From Methanofastidiosum sp. (lineage in GTDB: Archaea; Methanobacteriota_B; Thermococci; Methanofastidiosales; Methanofastidiosaceae): 64,000 bases of DNA. Numbering within the stretch: position 1 is the stretch's first letter; each line of letters begins with the position of its first letter. Position numbers and translations under genes: made by a program. Below, piece by piece: positions 14,460 to 22,872 of the stretch. The stretch spans positions 1 through 64,000 of the forward strand of contig DAOSDU010000002.1 in NCBI GenBank assembly GCA_035362715.1, read 5' to 3'. The notes under the pieces were generated by a model. That model had not been told where the DNA came from, ran no database searches, and saw only the letters and a program-made list of their open reading frames with translations.

Positions 14460-16613
14460 ATGGTCAAATCTAAGGGGAAAAAAGATAAACAAATCATTAG
14501 TAAAGAAAAATTTTCTTTTAAGGGAATTAATAGTTTTGATAATTATCTTATCATTATCGGTCTCGCACTGTCTGTAGTTATTGGATATTTTATGAGGTCT
14601 TGGCCTCTAAGATTTAATAGATTATTGGGTTATGACCCGTATTTCTTCTTAAGAGAAGCTGCTTACTACCTATCCGGGGGGATCCCCCAGATAGACCCAA
14701 TGGCACCAACTGTTGCCAGATCCTTTGTGGCTGAAGACTTGCAAGGTCTCCCTATATTGACCTCAATTTTATCAAAGGTAACTGGCGCCGATCTCCTGAA
14801 AGTCCATATGTATCTCCCGATATTCATAGGTGTAATAGGCGCAATCCTGATATACTTTGTTGCATTAAAAGCATGGGGAAATAAATATGTCGCAGTTATA
14901 TCATCTTTCTTCCTTGCAATAATGCCTGCTTTTATCTACAGGACTGCCGGAGGGGGATTGTGGAAGGATACAGTCGGCTCATTTTTCTTTATTCTTTTCA
15001 TGCTGTTAGCCATGTTTATCATTAAAGAAAAGGAAAGAAACAAAACTATATTATATGGAGTACTATCTCTTATAGTTTTGATTTTATACGCAAACACATT
15101 TGGTAATTTCTTCTTTATTCCCCTAATAGTTGCAACTTATGTCCTTTTCAAACCTTTCATCAAAGAAACTAAAAAAATCAAAAATCTTACACTCAAAGAC
15201 AGAATTATAAAGGACATCGATATGTGGATTTTGGTGGGAGTTTGTCTTGTTTCATTGATTTATGCCAACTTTTTGATACCTACGTATAAATTGGAGTCGC
15301 TTAGAATTTATCTTGCACTACTAGGACTGGGGTTTGCATCCATCATTAATTTATCTGGGTATTTTGCGAAAGACAGGAGATATTACATTGTTTTTATGGC
15401 TGTGCTTTCTGTCATCCTTATTGCAATAGCTGAGTTTGTGCTAAACTACAACATATTGGGATATCTATTCAAGAGTATCGATATCAGCGGGATATCCGGC
15501 CAGGGCCAGTCAAGTACATTCTCTGACTTTTTGGATAAATTTTACTTATTCCCGATAATGGCGGTAATAGGTGCGGTATACGGAATATTCCAGATTCTTA
15601 ATAATAAAAATGCCAAACAAACTCTCTTTATTTTGTCAGCTTTTGCATTTAATACTTTCATGTCTTACCAGATGCTAAGAAACGCATTCTTTGGGGGTAT
15701 TACCTTTGCAATAATAGCTGCATTTGGATTTATGGGAATTTATGACTTCTTAACAAGTAAGTTCTCAAAAGAGAAGGCACTTCCTATCACTATAATTGCT
15801 CTTATTATATTCAGTTCTCTGTCTCTCTATAATCCTTTGGATCAGAGGTATGGCGGTTCAATCCCATACAGGACTTCTCAATCCCCTCACCTTGATGACA
15901 ACTGGCTCTCTGCACTCCTGTGGTTAAATGAGAATACCCCGCAGGAAGAAATAGTCTGCAACTGGTGGGATTATGGGTACTGGATACAGACAGTTGGAGG
16001 AAGGAGAACAATTTCAGATGGTATGCGAAGCGGGATGGATCCATGGATAAGCGGGTTTGGAGAGTTTCTTGGAGCTACTGATTCCACCGGTATTCAGAAG
16101 ATTACAGCAATGGAGCAAGAAGCATACAGGGCAACTGGGAATAATTTTAAGATGAACTATGTTCTTGTGGACCAGAGCCTTTTAGTTAAAACTAGCGTAC
16201 TTAACAGCGTGATAGGAAGGGATACGTTTAGAACTGCTTATTTCTATTTCAAAGGTACATCAAAATTGAACAATGCAACTACATATGTATATGAAAGCGG
16301 TGCAACTAGACTTTTCCTAGTCACTGGCGATACAAATACTTACTGTTACATAGAGCAGAATAATCAGCGTTACGGCGTTTCAAACTTTGTCATTGAAAAT
16401 CCGAATGAAAAGAACTTTGTATATGAGAATGTTCAGTATACTTTCCAATCGATACCCCAGATAATTTACATCACACCTCAAAATGCTATCATGATGCCTG
16501 AAACTATCAAAGATACTTTATTTGCAAGACTTATTGTTTACGAGAGTGGTCTTCAAAACTATAATCTGGTATACGATAACGGCTATGTAAAGATTTATAG
16601 AATATTAAGATAA
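14460..16613 (+). CDS. aglB: AglB/STT3 oligosaccharyltransferase
   Basis: 717 residues: about 13 N-terminal membrane helices to residue ~460, then a C-terminal extracytoplasmic domain. The catalytic motif 'WWDYGYWI' is at residues 502-509. The first loop has the metal-binding 'GYDPYFFLRE' (about 57-66). It transfers the lipid-linked glycan to Asn in N-x-S/T on the outer face of the membrane. The 717-residue length is within the short-to-medium archaeal AglB range. Eleven bases separate it from the AglH-like gene, and three sugar-nucleotide genes follow on the same strand, giving a coherent N-glycosylation cluster. Confidence 0.95.
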   Translation: MVKSKGKKDKQIISKEKFSFKGINSFDNYLIIIGLALSVVIGYFMRSWPLRFNRLLGYDPYFFLREAAYYLSGGIPQIDPMAPTVARSFVAEDLQGLPILTSILSKVTGADLLKVHMYLPIFIGVIGAILIYFVALKAWGNKYVAVISSFFLAIMPAFIYRTAGGGLWKDTVGSFFFILFMLLAMFIIKEKERNKTILYGVLSLIVLILYANTFGNFFFIPLIVATYVLFKPFIKETKKIKNLTLKDRIIKDIDMWILVGVCLVSLIYANFLIPTYKLESLRIYLALLGLGFASIINLSGYFAKDRRYYIVFMAVLSVILIAIAEFVLNYNILGYLFKSIDISGISGQGQSSTFSDFLDKFYLFPIMAVIGAVYGIFQILNNKNAKQTLFILSAFAFNTFMSYQMLRNAFFGGITFAIIAAFGFMGIYDFLTSKFSKEKALPITIIALIIFSSLSLYNPLDQRYGGSIPYRTSQSPHLDDNWLSALLWLNENTPQEEIVCNWWDYGYWIQTVGGRRTISDGMRSGMDPWISGFGEFLGATDSTGIQKITAMEQEAYRATGNNFKMNYVLVDQSLLVKTSVLNSVIGRDTFRTAYFYFKGTSKLNNATTYVYESGATRLFLVTGDTNTYCYIEQNNQRYGVSNFVIENPNEKNFVYENVQYTFQSIPQIIYITPQNAIMMPETIKDTLFARLIVYESGLQNYNLVYDNGYVKIYRILR

Positions 16614-16624
16614 CAGCTGATACT

Positions 16625-17578
16625 ATGCAAACTTACTTAACTTTTTTTATTTCTATAACTGTCAGTTTTTTAGTTACTTTTTTTCTTATACCTAAATTCA
16701 TTCATAAATTTGCAGAAGAAGGCCACGTGGTAAAAGATTACTATAAAACTAAAAAAACTCTTGTTCCAACAATGGGAGGTCTTCCTATACTAATGGGGGT
16801 TCTATCCTCTTTGATTATAATCCAGCTTTTTTTCCCGCAGATTGAGGAACTTTTGATATTTTATTTTGTGATCTTTATTTATGCTATTTTTGGATTGGTG
16901 GATGACCTTGTGAATGTGGGGAGGAAAATAAAACTCATTGCCCCTTTCTTTTTAGCATTTCCGATAGCGCTCCTAAATCTTGATACAAATCTCTCACTTT
17001 TATTCATAGAGATAGAACTCGGGATATTATTCTCCTATATCATAGCCCCCCTTTACGTCATGGTTGTTTCAAACTTAGTAAATATGCATTCAGGATTCAA
17101 CGGGATTTCAGGGGGCGTCACCACAATACTTTTGGCGTTCTCAGCCATAGCATCTTTTATAAAATATGATTACATTGGCCTTGTTTATATCGCACCGATA
17201 CTAGGGGCAATGATAGCTTTCATGTACTTCAATAAATACCCTTCAAGGATATTCTTGGGAAATATCGGTACCCTTATGATAGGGGGGGCTCTTGGAGGAT
17301 TTATTATATTCCAGAATATGGAGATATTTGGGGTAATAATACTAATACCCCATATAATCAACTTCCTAATGTTTGTCTACTGGAAAATACGCGGGTATCC
17401 CCATATTAAATTTGGAAAAGTAGATCAAAATGGAATACTTCACGTTCCGAATAATCTTACCGTGAAATGGTTTTTACCTTACTATTTTCCCATGACTGAA
17501 AAAAAAGCCATACTTCTATGTTACTTGTTTTCTGTCATGTCTGGTATAGCTGGGGTATTGTACGTTTTACCAAGATAA
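16625..17578 (+). CDS. aglH: AglH/GPT-type UDP-GlcNAc:polyprenyl-phosphate GlcNAc-1-P transferase
   Basis: 317 residues, about ten membrane helices. Family landmarks: 'KTLVPTMGGLPILMGVL' (nucleotide-binding region), 'FGLVDDLVNVGRK' (the D-D pair) and 'NLVNMHSGFNGISGGVTT'. The last resembles the eukaryotic Alg7/archaeal AglH version rather than bacterial MraY/WecA. It starts lipid-linked glycan assembly by moving a HexNAc-1-phosphate from UDP-sugar to dolichyl phosphate. Its place between aglB and the UDP-sugar genes supports this. Sugar specificity is inferred from the family. Confidence 0.85.
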   Translation: MQTYLTFFISITVSFLVTFFLIPKFIHKFAEEGHVVKDYYKTKKTLVPTMGGLPILMGVLSSLIIIQLFFPQIEELLIFYFVIFIYAIFGLVDDLVNVGRKIKLIAPFFLAFPIALLNLDTNLSLLFIEIELGILFSYIIAPLYVMVVSNLVNMHSGFNGISGGVTTILLAFSAIASFIKYDYIGLVYIAPILGAMIAFMYFNKYPSRIFLGNIGTLMIGGALGGFIIFQNMEIFGVIILIPHIINFLMFVYWKIRGYPHIKFGKVDQNGILHVPNNLTVKWFLPYYFPMTEKKAILLCYLFSVMSGIAGVLYVLPR

Positions 17579-17620
17579 CCATCAGATAATTTTAAATTCT
17601 TTTTATTATACTATTTTTCT

Positions 17621-18208
17621 ATGGCAGATTACTTTATTCATGAAACTGCTGAAATTTCTAAAGGTGTTATAATTGGCAAAAATACCAAAGTTTGGCATCA
17701 ATCACAGATTAGGGAAGGTGCAAAAGTAGGTGAGAACTGCATTATAAGCAAGTGTGTTTACATCGACTTTGATGTGAAGATTGGGAACAATGTTAAGATT
17801 CAGAATGGTGTTTCTGTCTACCATGGTGTTGAAGTTGAAGATGATGTTTTTTTGGGCCCCCATATGACATTTACAAACGATTTATACCCAAGAGCTTTCA
17901 ACAGTAACTGGGAGCTTGTTACTACCCTCGTTAAGAAAGGGGCATCTATTGGAGCTAATGCCACTATAATATGTGGAACTATTATTGGAGAATATGCTAT
18001 GGTGGGTTCAGGTGCAGTAGTTACAAAGAATGTTCCAGCATACGGACTTGTATTTGGAAATCCCGCAAAGCTTAAAGGTTTTGTCTGCAAATGTGGTAGA
18101 AAAGCAGTCAAAATTGGTGACGAGAAAGATAAAGTTTTAATGGAATGCACAGTATGCAAGACTACCTTTTATTTGAATAAAGAAGACTATGAAATTATAG
18201 AGGAATAA
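17621..18208 (+). CDS. WbpD-type N-acetyltransferase (left-handed beta-helix)
   Basis: 195 residues. Residues 8-160 are hexapeptide repeats ('GKNTKVWHQSQIREGAKVGE' and onward) ending in 'PAYGLVFGNPAKLKGFVC', the usual end of sugar O/N-acetyltransferases. The match is closest to WbpD/WlbB, which acetylate the 3-amino group of UDP-2-acetamido-3-amino-glucuronate. A C-terminal zinc ribbon-like segment (C-x-C ... C-x-x-C, residues about 160-185) is an added feature. Two bases separate it from the aminotransferase gene, which in the pathway supplies its substrate. Confidence 0.87.
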   Translation: MADYFIHETAEISKGVIIGKNTKVWHQSQIREGAKVGENCIISKCVYIDFDVKIGNNVKIQNGVSVYHGVEVEDDVFLGPHMTFTNDLYPRAFNSNWELVTTLVKKGASIGANATIICGTIIGEYAMVGSGAVVTKNVPAYGLVFGNPAKLKGFVCKCGRKAVKIGDEKDKVLMECTVCKTTFYLNKEDYEIIEE

Positions 18209-18210
18209 AA

Positions 18211-19290
18211 ATGATACCAATTGCAAAACCATCTATAGATCAAGAGGAAATAGAAGCAGTCAAATCTGTATTAATGAGCGGAAATATCGCCCAATCAAAA
18301 AAAGTTGATGAATTTGAAAAACAATTTGCAGATTATATCGGAACAGAATATGCAATATCTACCTCTAACGGAACAACAGCTTTGCATGTTGCCCTTCTTT
18401 CAAACGGCATAGGGAAGGGAAATGAAGTTATAACTACCTCATTTACCTTTGTTGCAACAGCCAACTCTGTCCTTTTCACAGGTGCAAAACCAGTCTTTGT
18501 TGATATAGATCCAAATTCCTTTAATTTAGACGCTTCTTTGATAGAAGATAAAATTACTAAGAAGACTAGGGCAATAATGCCCGTTCACTTATACGGGCAA
18601 GCGGCAGATCTAAAGGCAATAAATGAATTATGTGAGGATCATAATCTAATCTTAATCGAAGACGCCGCCCAAGCGCACGGGGCAAAATTTGACGGAAAAA
18701 ATGTGGGTTCATTTGGTACAGGATGCTTTTCATTCTATCCAACAAAAAATATGACAACTTCAGAAGGCGGAATGATCACAACTAACAACAAACTAGTATA
18801 TGAAAAAGCAAGAAAGTTTAGAAACCATGGCCAGGAGAAAAGGTACTATTATGATGCACTGGGATTTAACTTTAGGATGACTGATATTTGTGCAGCTATC
18901 GGTATTTGTCAGCTGAACAAACTTGATAGATTTAATAAAACTAGACAAAAAAATGCAGAATATTATTCAAAAAAATTATCCAAACTAGATTACTTGCAAT
19001 GTCCAAAAACTAATCCAAGTAATGAACATGTTTTTCACCAGTATACTTTGAGGATAAAAGATGGCAGAAGGGATGAAGTAATTAAAGGTCTTGAAAAAGC
19101 TGGCATAGGATATGGAATTTACTACCCAATGCCTCTACATAAGCAGCCTTTATATCTTGAACTTGGGTACAAGGATAAACTAAAAGAAACAGAAAAAGCT
19201 GCAGAGGAAGTTATATCATTTCCTGTTCACCCATTATTAAATAAAGAAGAAATTGAACATATTGTTTCGTTCTTTGAGGAATTCAAATGA
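18211..19290 (+). CDS. DegT/WbpE-type PLP sugar aminotransferase
   Basis: 359 residues of fold-type I aminotransferase. 'STSNGTTALHVALLSNGIGK' binds the PLP phosphate, 'LIEDAAQAHGA' carries the PLP-stacking Asp, and 'SFYPTKNMTTSEGGMITT' carries the internal aldimine Lys. WbpE/WlbC transaminate the 3-keto sugar made by a WbpB oxidase, which is encoded by the next gene, overlapping by 4 bases. The product would be UDP-GlcNAc(3NH2)A. General DegT enzymes act on many sugars, so specificity rests on the gene set. Confidence 0.9.
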   Translation: MIPIAKPSIDQEEIEAVKSVLMSGNIAQSKKVDEFEKQFADYIGTEYAISTSNGTTALHVALLSNGIGKGNEVITTSFTFVATANSVLFTGAKPVFVDIDPNSFNLDASLIEDKITKKTRAIMPVHLYGQAADLKAINELCEDHNLILIEDAAQAHGAKFDGKNVGSFGTGCFSFYPTKNMTTSEGGMITTNNKLVYEKARKFRNHGQEKRYYYDALGFNFRMTDICAAIGICQLNKLDRFNKTRQKNAEYYSKKLSKLDYLQCPKTNPSNEHVFHQYTLRIKDGRRDEVIKGLEKAGIGYGIYYPMPLHKQPLYLELGYKDKLKETEKAAEEVISFPVHPLLNKEEIEHIVSFFEEFK

Positions 19291-20216
19291 TTAAAATTGG
19301 AGTAATAGGCGCCGGAGTTATGGGGGGTCACCACATAAGAAACCTTGCGTCGATGGATGTTGAGCTAGTTGGCATATCAGACATTGACAAAAAAAGAGTT
19401 ACTGAATTATCCGATACTTTTAACACAAAAGGGTTTTTAGATTACAAAGAGCTTGTAAAAGGGGGCATAGATGCTGCTGTCGTGGCCGTTCCAACAAAAC
19501 TCCATAAGACCGTATGCGACTATCTTATCGAAAACGGCGTTGATATCTTAGTTGAAAAGCCAATTGCAGATACAGTTGAACATGGTAAGGAAATAATTGA
19601 CAAGGCTAAGAAAGAAGATATAAAACTCTCAGTTGGCCACATCGAAAGGTTTAATCCGGCTATTCAAAAGCTAAAGGAATTAATAAAAAATGACACACTT
19701 GGAAAAGTTGTCACAATGTCTTCAAAGAGGGTCGGACCTTACAATCCAAGAATAAGGGATGTCGGGATTATTATTGATTTAGGCGTTCATGATATAGACA
19801 TAATGTCTTTTTTATTGGAAGAAAAAGTAAAAACAGTATATGCAACAGGTGGCAAAAGAATACATCCTTTTGAAGACTTTGCGACAATTCTAATGACCTT
19901 TGGAAATACTTGCACAGGGTTAATTGATACCAACTGGCATACTCCTCATAAAGTTAGGAGTCTTACTGTTGTTGCAGATAAAGGCATAGCCGAAGTTGAT
20001 TATATTGAGCAGAAGCTTGTTTTATTTGACAAAGAGTGGGAAAAGGATGCGAAGATTGAAAGAAAGGAGCCATTGGCAATAGAGCTTGATTGTTTTATCA
20101 ATTATCTAAAAAAGAACACAGCACCTCCAGTTTCAGGTGAGGAAGGCCTTCATGCGCTTGAAGTTGCAATCTCGGCAATAGATTCTTATATGTCTAATAA
20201 AATAATAAAAATTTAA
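19287..20216 (+). CDS. WbpB-type Gfo/Idh/MocA sugar dehydrogenase
   Basis: 309 residues. N-terminal Rossmann fold 'IGVIGAGVMGGHHIRNL', the family's 'VEKPIADTVEHGKEI' (catalytic K of E-K-P) and 'VGHIERFNP' near residue 115. The C-terminal domain has 'DLGVHDIDIMSFLL'. WbpB/WlbA oxidise C3 of UDP-N-acetylglucosaminuronate. It overlaps the aminotransferase gene by 4 bases (ATGA) and its stop is one base from the stop of the convergent UDP-sugar dehydrogenase gene. Confidence 0.88.
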   Translation: MIKIGVIGAGVMGGHHIRNLASMDVELVGISDIDKKRVTELSDTFNTKGFLDYKELVKGGIDAAVVAVPTKLHKTVCDYLIENGVDILVEKPIADTVEHGKEIIDKAKKEDIKLSVGHIERFNPAIQKLKELIKNDTLGKVVTMSSKRVGPYNPRIRDVGIIIDLGVHDIDIMSFLLEEKVKTVYATGGKRIHPFEDFATILMTFGNTCTGLIDTNWHTPHKVRSLTVVADKGIAEVDYIEQKLVLFDKEWEKDAKIERKEPLAIELDCFINYLKKNTAPPVSGEEGLHALEVAISAIDSYMSNKIIKI

Positions 20217-20217
20217 T

Positions 20218-21519
20218 TTATCCTTTTCCAACACCTTTGTAAATGAATCCTTTTTTTATCATTTCTTCTTTATCAAAGATATTTCTTCCATCAATTATTA
20301 TTGGGGTCTTCATCAATTCCTTGATTTTGTTTAGATCAAGATTTTTGTATTCAGAGTGTGCTGTGACAAATACTAGGGCATCTGAGTCTTTTACACAACT
20401 GTAAAACTCCTTTTTTATTTCAAGCCCTTCATAGCTCTTGACAAAGGGATCGTGAACCTCAACAATTGCACCCTTTTCCTTTAGTGCATTAATTACACCT
20501 AAGGAAGGGGTGTTTCTGGTATCATCAGAATTCTCTAGGTAGGCAAATCCGCATACTGTAATATTTTTGCCTTTGGCATCCATTCCTTTTTCTTTTAAGG
20601 CATCTGTCAAAAGCCCAGCAGTGTGGGAAGGCATCTTTTTATTTAGATTTCTTGCAAGTATCATAAGTTCAGGAGTTAGTATACCTTTTACGCCATAAGA
20701 AAGTAATAGTGAGTCTTTTGGGAGGCAGTGCCCACCAACACCTGCACCAGGTAAATGCATATTCCTGTAAGGTGCTTTGTTTACTAATTCCCTTACTTCG
20801 TAGACGTTAATTCCAAGTTTTTCACAGATCAATGCAACTTCATTAGCAAAAGCTATCTCAACATCTCTGTAGGCATTTTCCGTTGTTTTTACAACTTCAG
20901 CGGTAATGCAGTCTGTCGGATAAAGCTCTCCTTTGACAATATGGGAATAAAGTTGAAGCATTCTCTCTCTTGTTTCTTCGTTTATTCCACCACATACTCT
21001 GGACAGATTTTCAATGTTATAGAGAAGTTTTCCAGGCATTACTCTTTCGGGGCAGTTACCAAGTAAGAAATCCTTGCCTGCTTTCATTTTTGAAGTATTT
21101 TCTAGGATTGGTTTCACCAAAGTTTCCATAGTTGTGGGGGCTATAGTAGATTCTACAATGACCAATGAGTTTTTTGACATATTTTCAGCCACACTCTTTA
21201 GAGCAGATTTCAATGAATCATACTTTGGCTCCCATTTATCAGAATCAAAAGGAGTTTCGACACAGATTAATATCGCATCAGCAGTTTTACATGCAGAATA
21301 ATCGGTAGTTGCGACAAGTTTTTTATTCTTCACAACTTTTTCTATAAGCTCTGGTAAATTTGGCTCATCCCCTTCTATGGGGCATAATCCCTTGTTTATA
21401 AGGTCCACTTTTTCCTTCGTTCTGTTTATCCCGACTACATTAAAGCCTTTATCAGCAAACATAGCGGCAACAGGGATTCCAACGTAACCTGTTCCTACAA
21501 TGACAATATTTTTAAACAT
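20218..21519 (-). CDS. UDP-sugar 6-dehydrogenase (WbpA/UDP-GlcNAc dehydrogenase type)
   Basis: 433 residues from ATG 21519, which has GAGGAT just upstream; the frame is open to 21546 but the family starts at 'MFKNIVIVGTGYVGIPVAAM'. Three domains: NAD-binding Rossmann, central helix with 'TENAYRDVEIAFANEVAL', and the catalytic Cys in 'GAGVGGHCLPKDS'. Two-step oxidation of a UDP-hexose or UDP-HexNAc to the uronate. Next to the B/D/E genes, it supplies UDP-GlcNAcA for the diacetamido-uronate pathway. It faces the operon convergently and would need its own promoter in 21520-21806. A second dehydrogenase lies at 52835. Confidence 0.88.
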   Translation of the reverse strand: MFKNIVIVGTGYVGIPVAAMFADKGFNVVGINRTKEKVDLINKGLCPIEGDEPNLPELIEKVVKNKKLVATTDYSACKTADAILICVETPFDSDKWEPKYDSLKSALKSVAENMSKNSLVIVESTIAPTTMETLVKPILENTSKMKAGKDFLLGNCPERVMPGKLLYNIENLSRVCGGINEETRERMLQLYSHIVKGELYPTDCITAEVVKTTENAYRDVEIAFANEVALICEKLGINVYEVRELVNKAPYRNMHLPGAGVGGHCLPKDSLLLSYGVKGILTPELMILARNLNKKMPSHTAGLLTDALKEKGMDAKGKNITVCGFAYLENSDDTRNTPSLGVINALKEKGAIVEVHDPFVKSYEGLEIKKEFYSCVKDSDALVFVTAHSEYKNLDLNKIKELMKTPIIIDGRNIFDKEEMIKKGFIYKGVGKG

Positions 21520-21743
21520 GTTATCCTCGAATGAACAGATATACAAACCCTAAATAAATCTTTTGGACATCCTATTTTATGATTGAATTCTTTGAAAAGA
21601 ATGTTTTAAATTAGTTTTTGATTATTTCTATTGTTTATCGATAATATTGATATTTGATTTTTAATGTTATTCATTATAATTATTTTTTTTAACCAATAAA
21701 ATACTATATTAAATCTCAATTATTAATTTTAATTACCGAAAAC

Positions 21744-21780
21744 TTTATATAGTAAGAGTAACTAAATACTAATAACTAAA
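21744..21780 (+). promoter_or_regulatory. Promoter with direct repeat before a small HTH gene
   Basis: TTTATATA at 21744-21751 is a good TATA box. Two copies of TAACTAAA (21759-21766 and 21773-21780), 14 bases apart, lie around the expected transcription start, where a repressor could act. The rest of 21520-21806 is plain A+T-rich DNA in which I see no gene. Confidence 0.4.
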
Positions 21781-21806
21781 GATTAATCGTTCAATATGTG
21801 TAATCG

Positions 21807-22058
21807 ATGGTGATAAATGTGGGTTGGAGAAAACAGTTTGAGTTGAGAAACGAGAGAATTGATTATATTAGAAATCTTCTTAAAGAAAGGACAAAATCAG
21901 GTAAAGATTACTTTATTCAAGAACTTGTAAATGAAACAAGAATTCCTAGAAGCACAGTAGAGAGATACCTTTACGAGTATCTTGAAAAAGAAATTGAGAT
22001 TTACTACGAAGGTCCACTAAAAAAGATAAAATACGTTGGCAAGGAAAAGCAAACTTAA
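21807..22058 (+). CDS. Small HTH-like DNA-binding protein of unknown function
   Basis: 83 residues or 79 if translation begins at GTG 21819, for which GGTGAT at 21809-21814 is a fitting ribosome-binding site. The body 'NERIDYIRNLLKERTKSGKD', 'YFIQELVNETRIPRSTVERY' and 'LYEYLEKEIEI' reads as a winged-helix or HTH unit, with 'IPRSTVERYL' as the recognition helix. No named family recognised. The gene overlaps the 3' end of the convergent acetyltransferase gene by 4 bases. Its own promoter carries a direct repeat that could be an autoregulatory site. Confidence 0.65.
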   Translation: MVINVGWRKQFELRNERIDYIRNLLKERTKSGKDYFIQELVNETRIPRSTVERYLYEYLEKEIEIYYEGPLKKIKYVGKEKQT

Positions 22059-22489
22059 AGATTTTCTCTTCTTAGAAGTAATCCGTCTTCTCCGTTTTCA
22101 TAGTAATGTTTTAATCTGTTAGTAATCTTAAATCCAAGATTTCTGTACATTGATAGTGCGGCAACATTGCTGGCCCTAACTTCAAGTTTTAATCGAGTTA
22201 TACCTTTTTTCTTATAGACGTCGATCAATCTTTTCATAAGAAATGTTCCCACGCCTTTTTTTTTGTAATCATCTCTTATTGCAATTACTAGTATATGCCC
22301 TTCTCTTTTCTGCACTATACCTATTACAAATCCAATAACAACTTTGTCATTTTCTACAACAAGAAAAGTATCTCTGTGGAATTCATATAGAAAGTTTATT
22401 ACCTCGGGTGGGTAAGGGTAATCAAAATTCTGGTATTCTAAATCTATAACTGTATATATGTCATCTGGCCCTACATTCCTAACGATCAT
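22055..22489 (-). CDS. rimI: RimI/Ard1-like GNAT N-acetyltransferase
   Basis: 144 residues of GNAT fold. Acetyl-CoA motif A is 'AIRDDYKKKGVGTFLMKRLI' (R/K-x-x-G-x-G/A), followed by 'LEVRASNVAALSMYRNLGF', the RimI/Ard1 hallmark. Archaeal members acetylate protein N termini co-translationally. It is the last gene of the GINS-MCM-Hjc unit and overlaps hjc by 11 bases. A specific substrate cannot be stated. Confidence 0.85.
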   Translation of the reverse strand: MIVRNVGPDDIYTVIDLEYQNFDYPYPPEVINFLYEFHRDTFLVVENDKVVIGFVIGIVQKREGHILVIAIRDDYKKKGVGTFLMKRLIDVYKKKGITRLKLEVRASNVAALSMYRNLGFKITNRLKHYYENGEDGLLLRRENL

Positions 22490-22862
22490 TTTCGTCCCCT
22501 ATGACCTTAGAGAATTCCTGGCCTTTTCCAAAAGAAGCCCTATATCCACTTGGTGTTTTTTCTAAATCTTTAACTTCAAAAAAACGCCATCTTCTGACAA
22601 ATCTCACTGCAAAGTATGGCACAGCGCCAAATGTGTTGCAGAACTCCTTTAGCTTTTCAACATCTTCATCTTTGAAATAGCATCTCTCCTCTGCCCTTAT
22701 CTTTACTTCTATTCCAAGGTATTTCTTACCATTACCTGCGATTATATCGGGATGAGGGTATAGCTGCCCCCTTCCAGAACCAGGCATCCTAAGGGCGGCA
22801 TATCCGTTTTCCCATAATTTCTTTACCAATGATACTTCTGAGTTTCTCCCTCTGTTGTACAT
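22479..22862 (-). CDS. hjc: Holliday junction resolvase Hjc
   Basis: 127 residues matching archaeal Hjc: N-terminal 'RGRNSEVSLVKKLWENGYAA' with the metal-binding Glu, 'RMPGSGRGQLYPHPDIIAG' with the catalytic Asp, and 'LGIEVKIRAEE' with the E-x-K of the PD-(D/E)xK nuclease fold. It cleaves four-way junctions during recombination and fork repair. Starts 11 bases after the MCM stop, in the same operon. Confidence 0.94.
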   Translation of the reverse strand: MYNRGRNSEVSLVKKLWENGYAALRMPGSGRGQLYPHPDIIAGNGKKYLGIEVKIRAEERCYFKDEDVEKLKEFCNTFGAVPYFAVRFVRRWRFFEVKDLEKTPSGYRASFGKGQEFSKVIGDENDR

Positions 22863-22872
22863 TAAGATCTCC

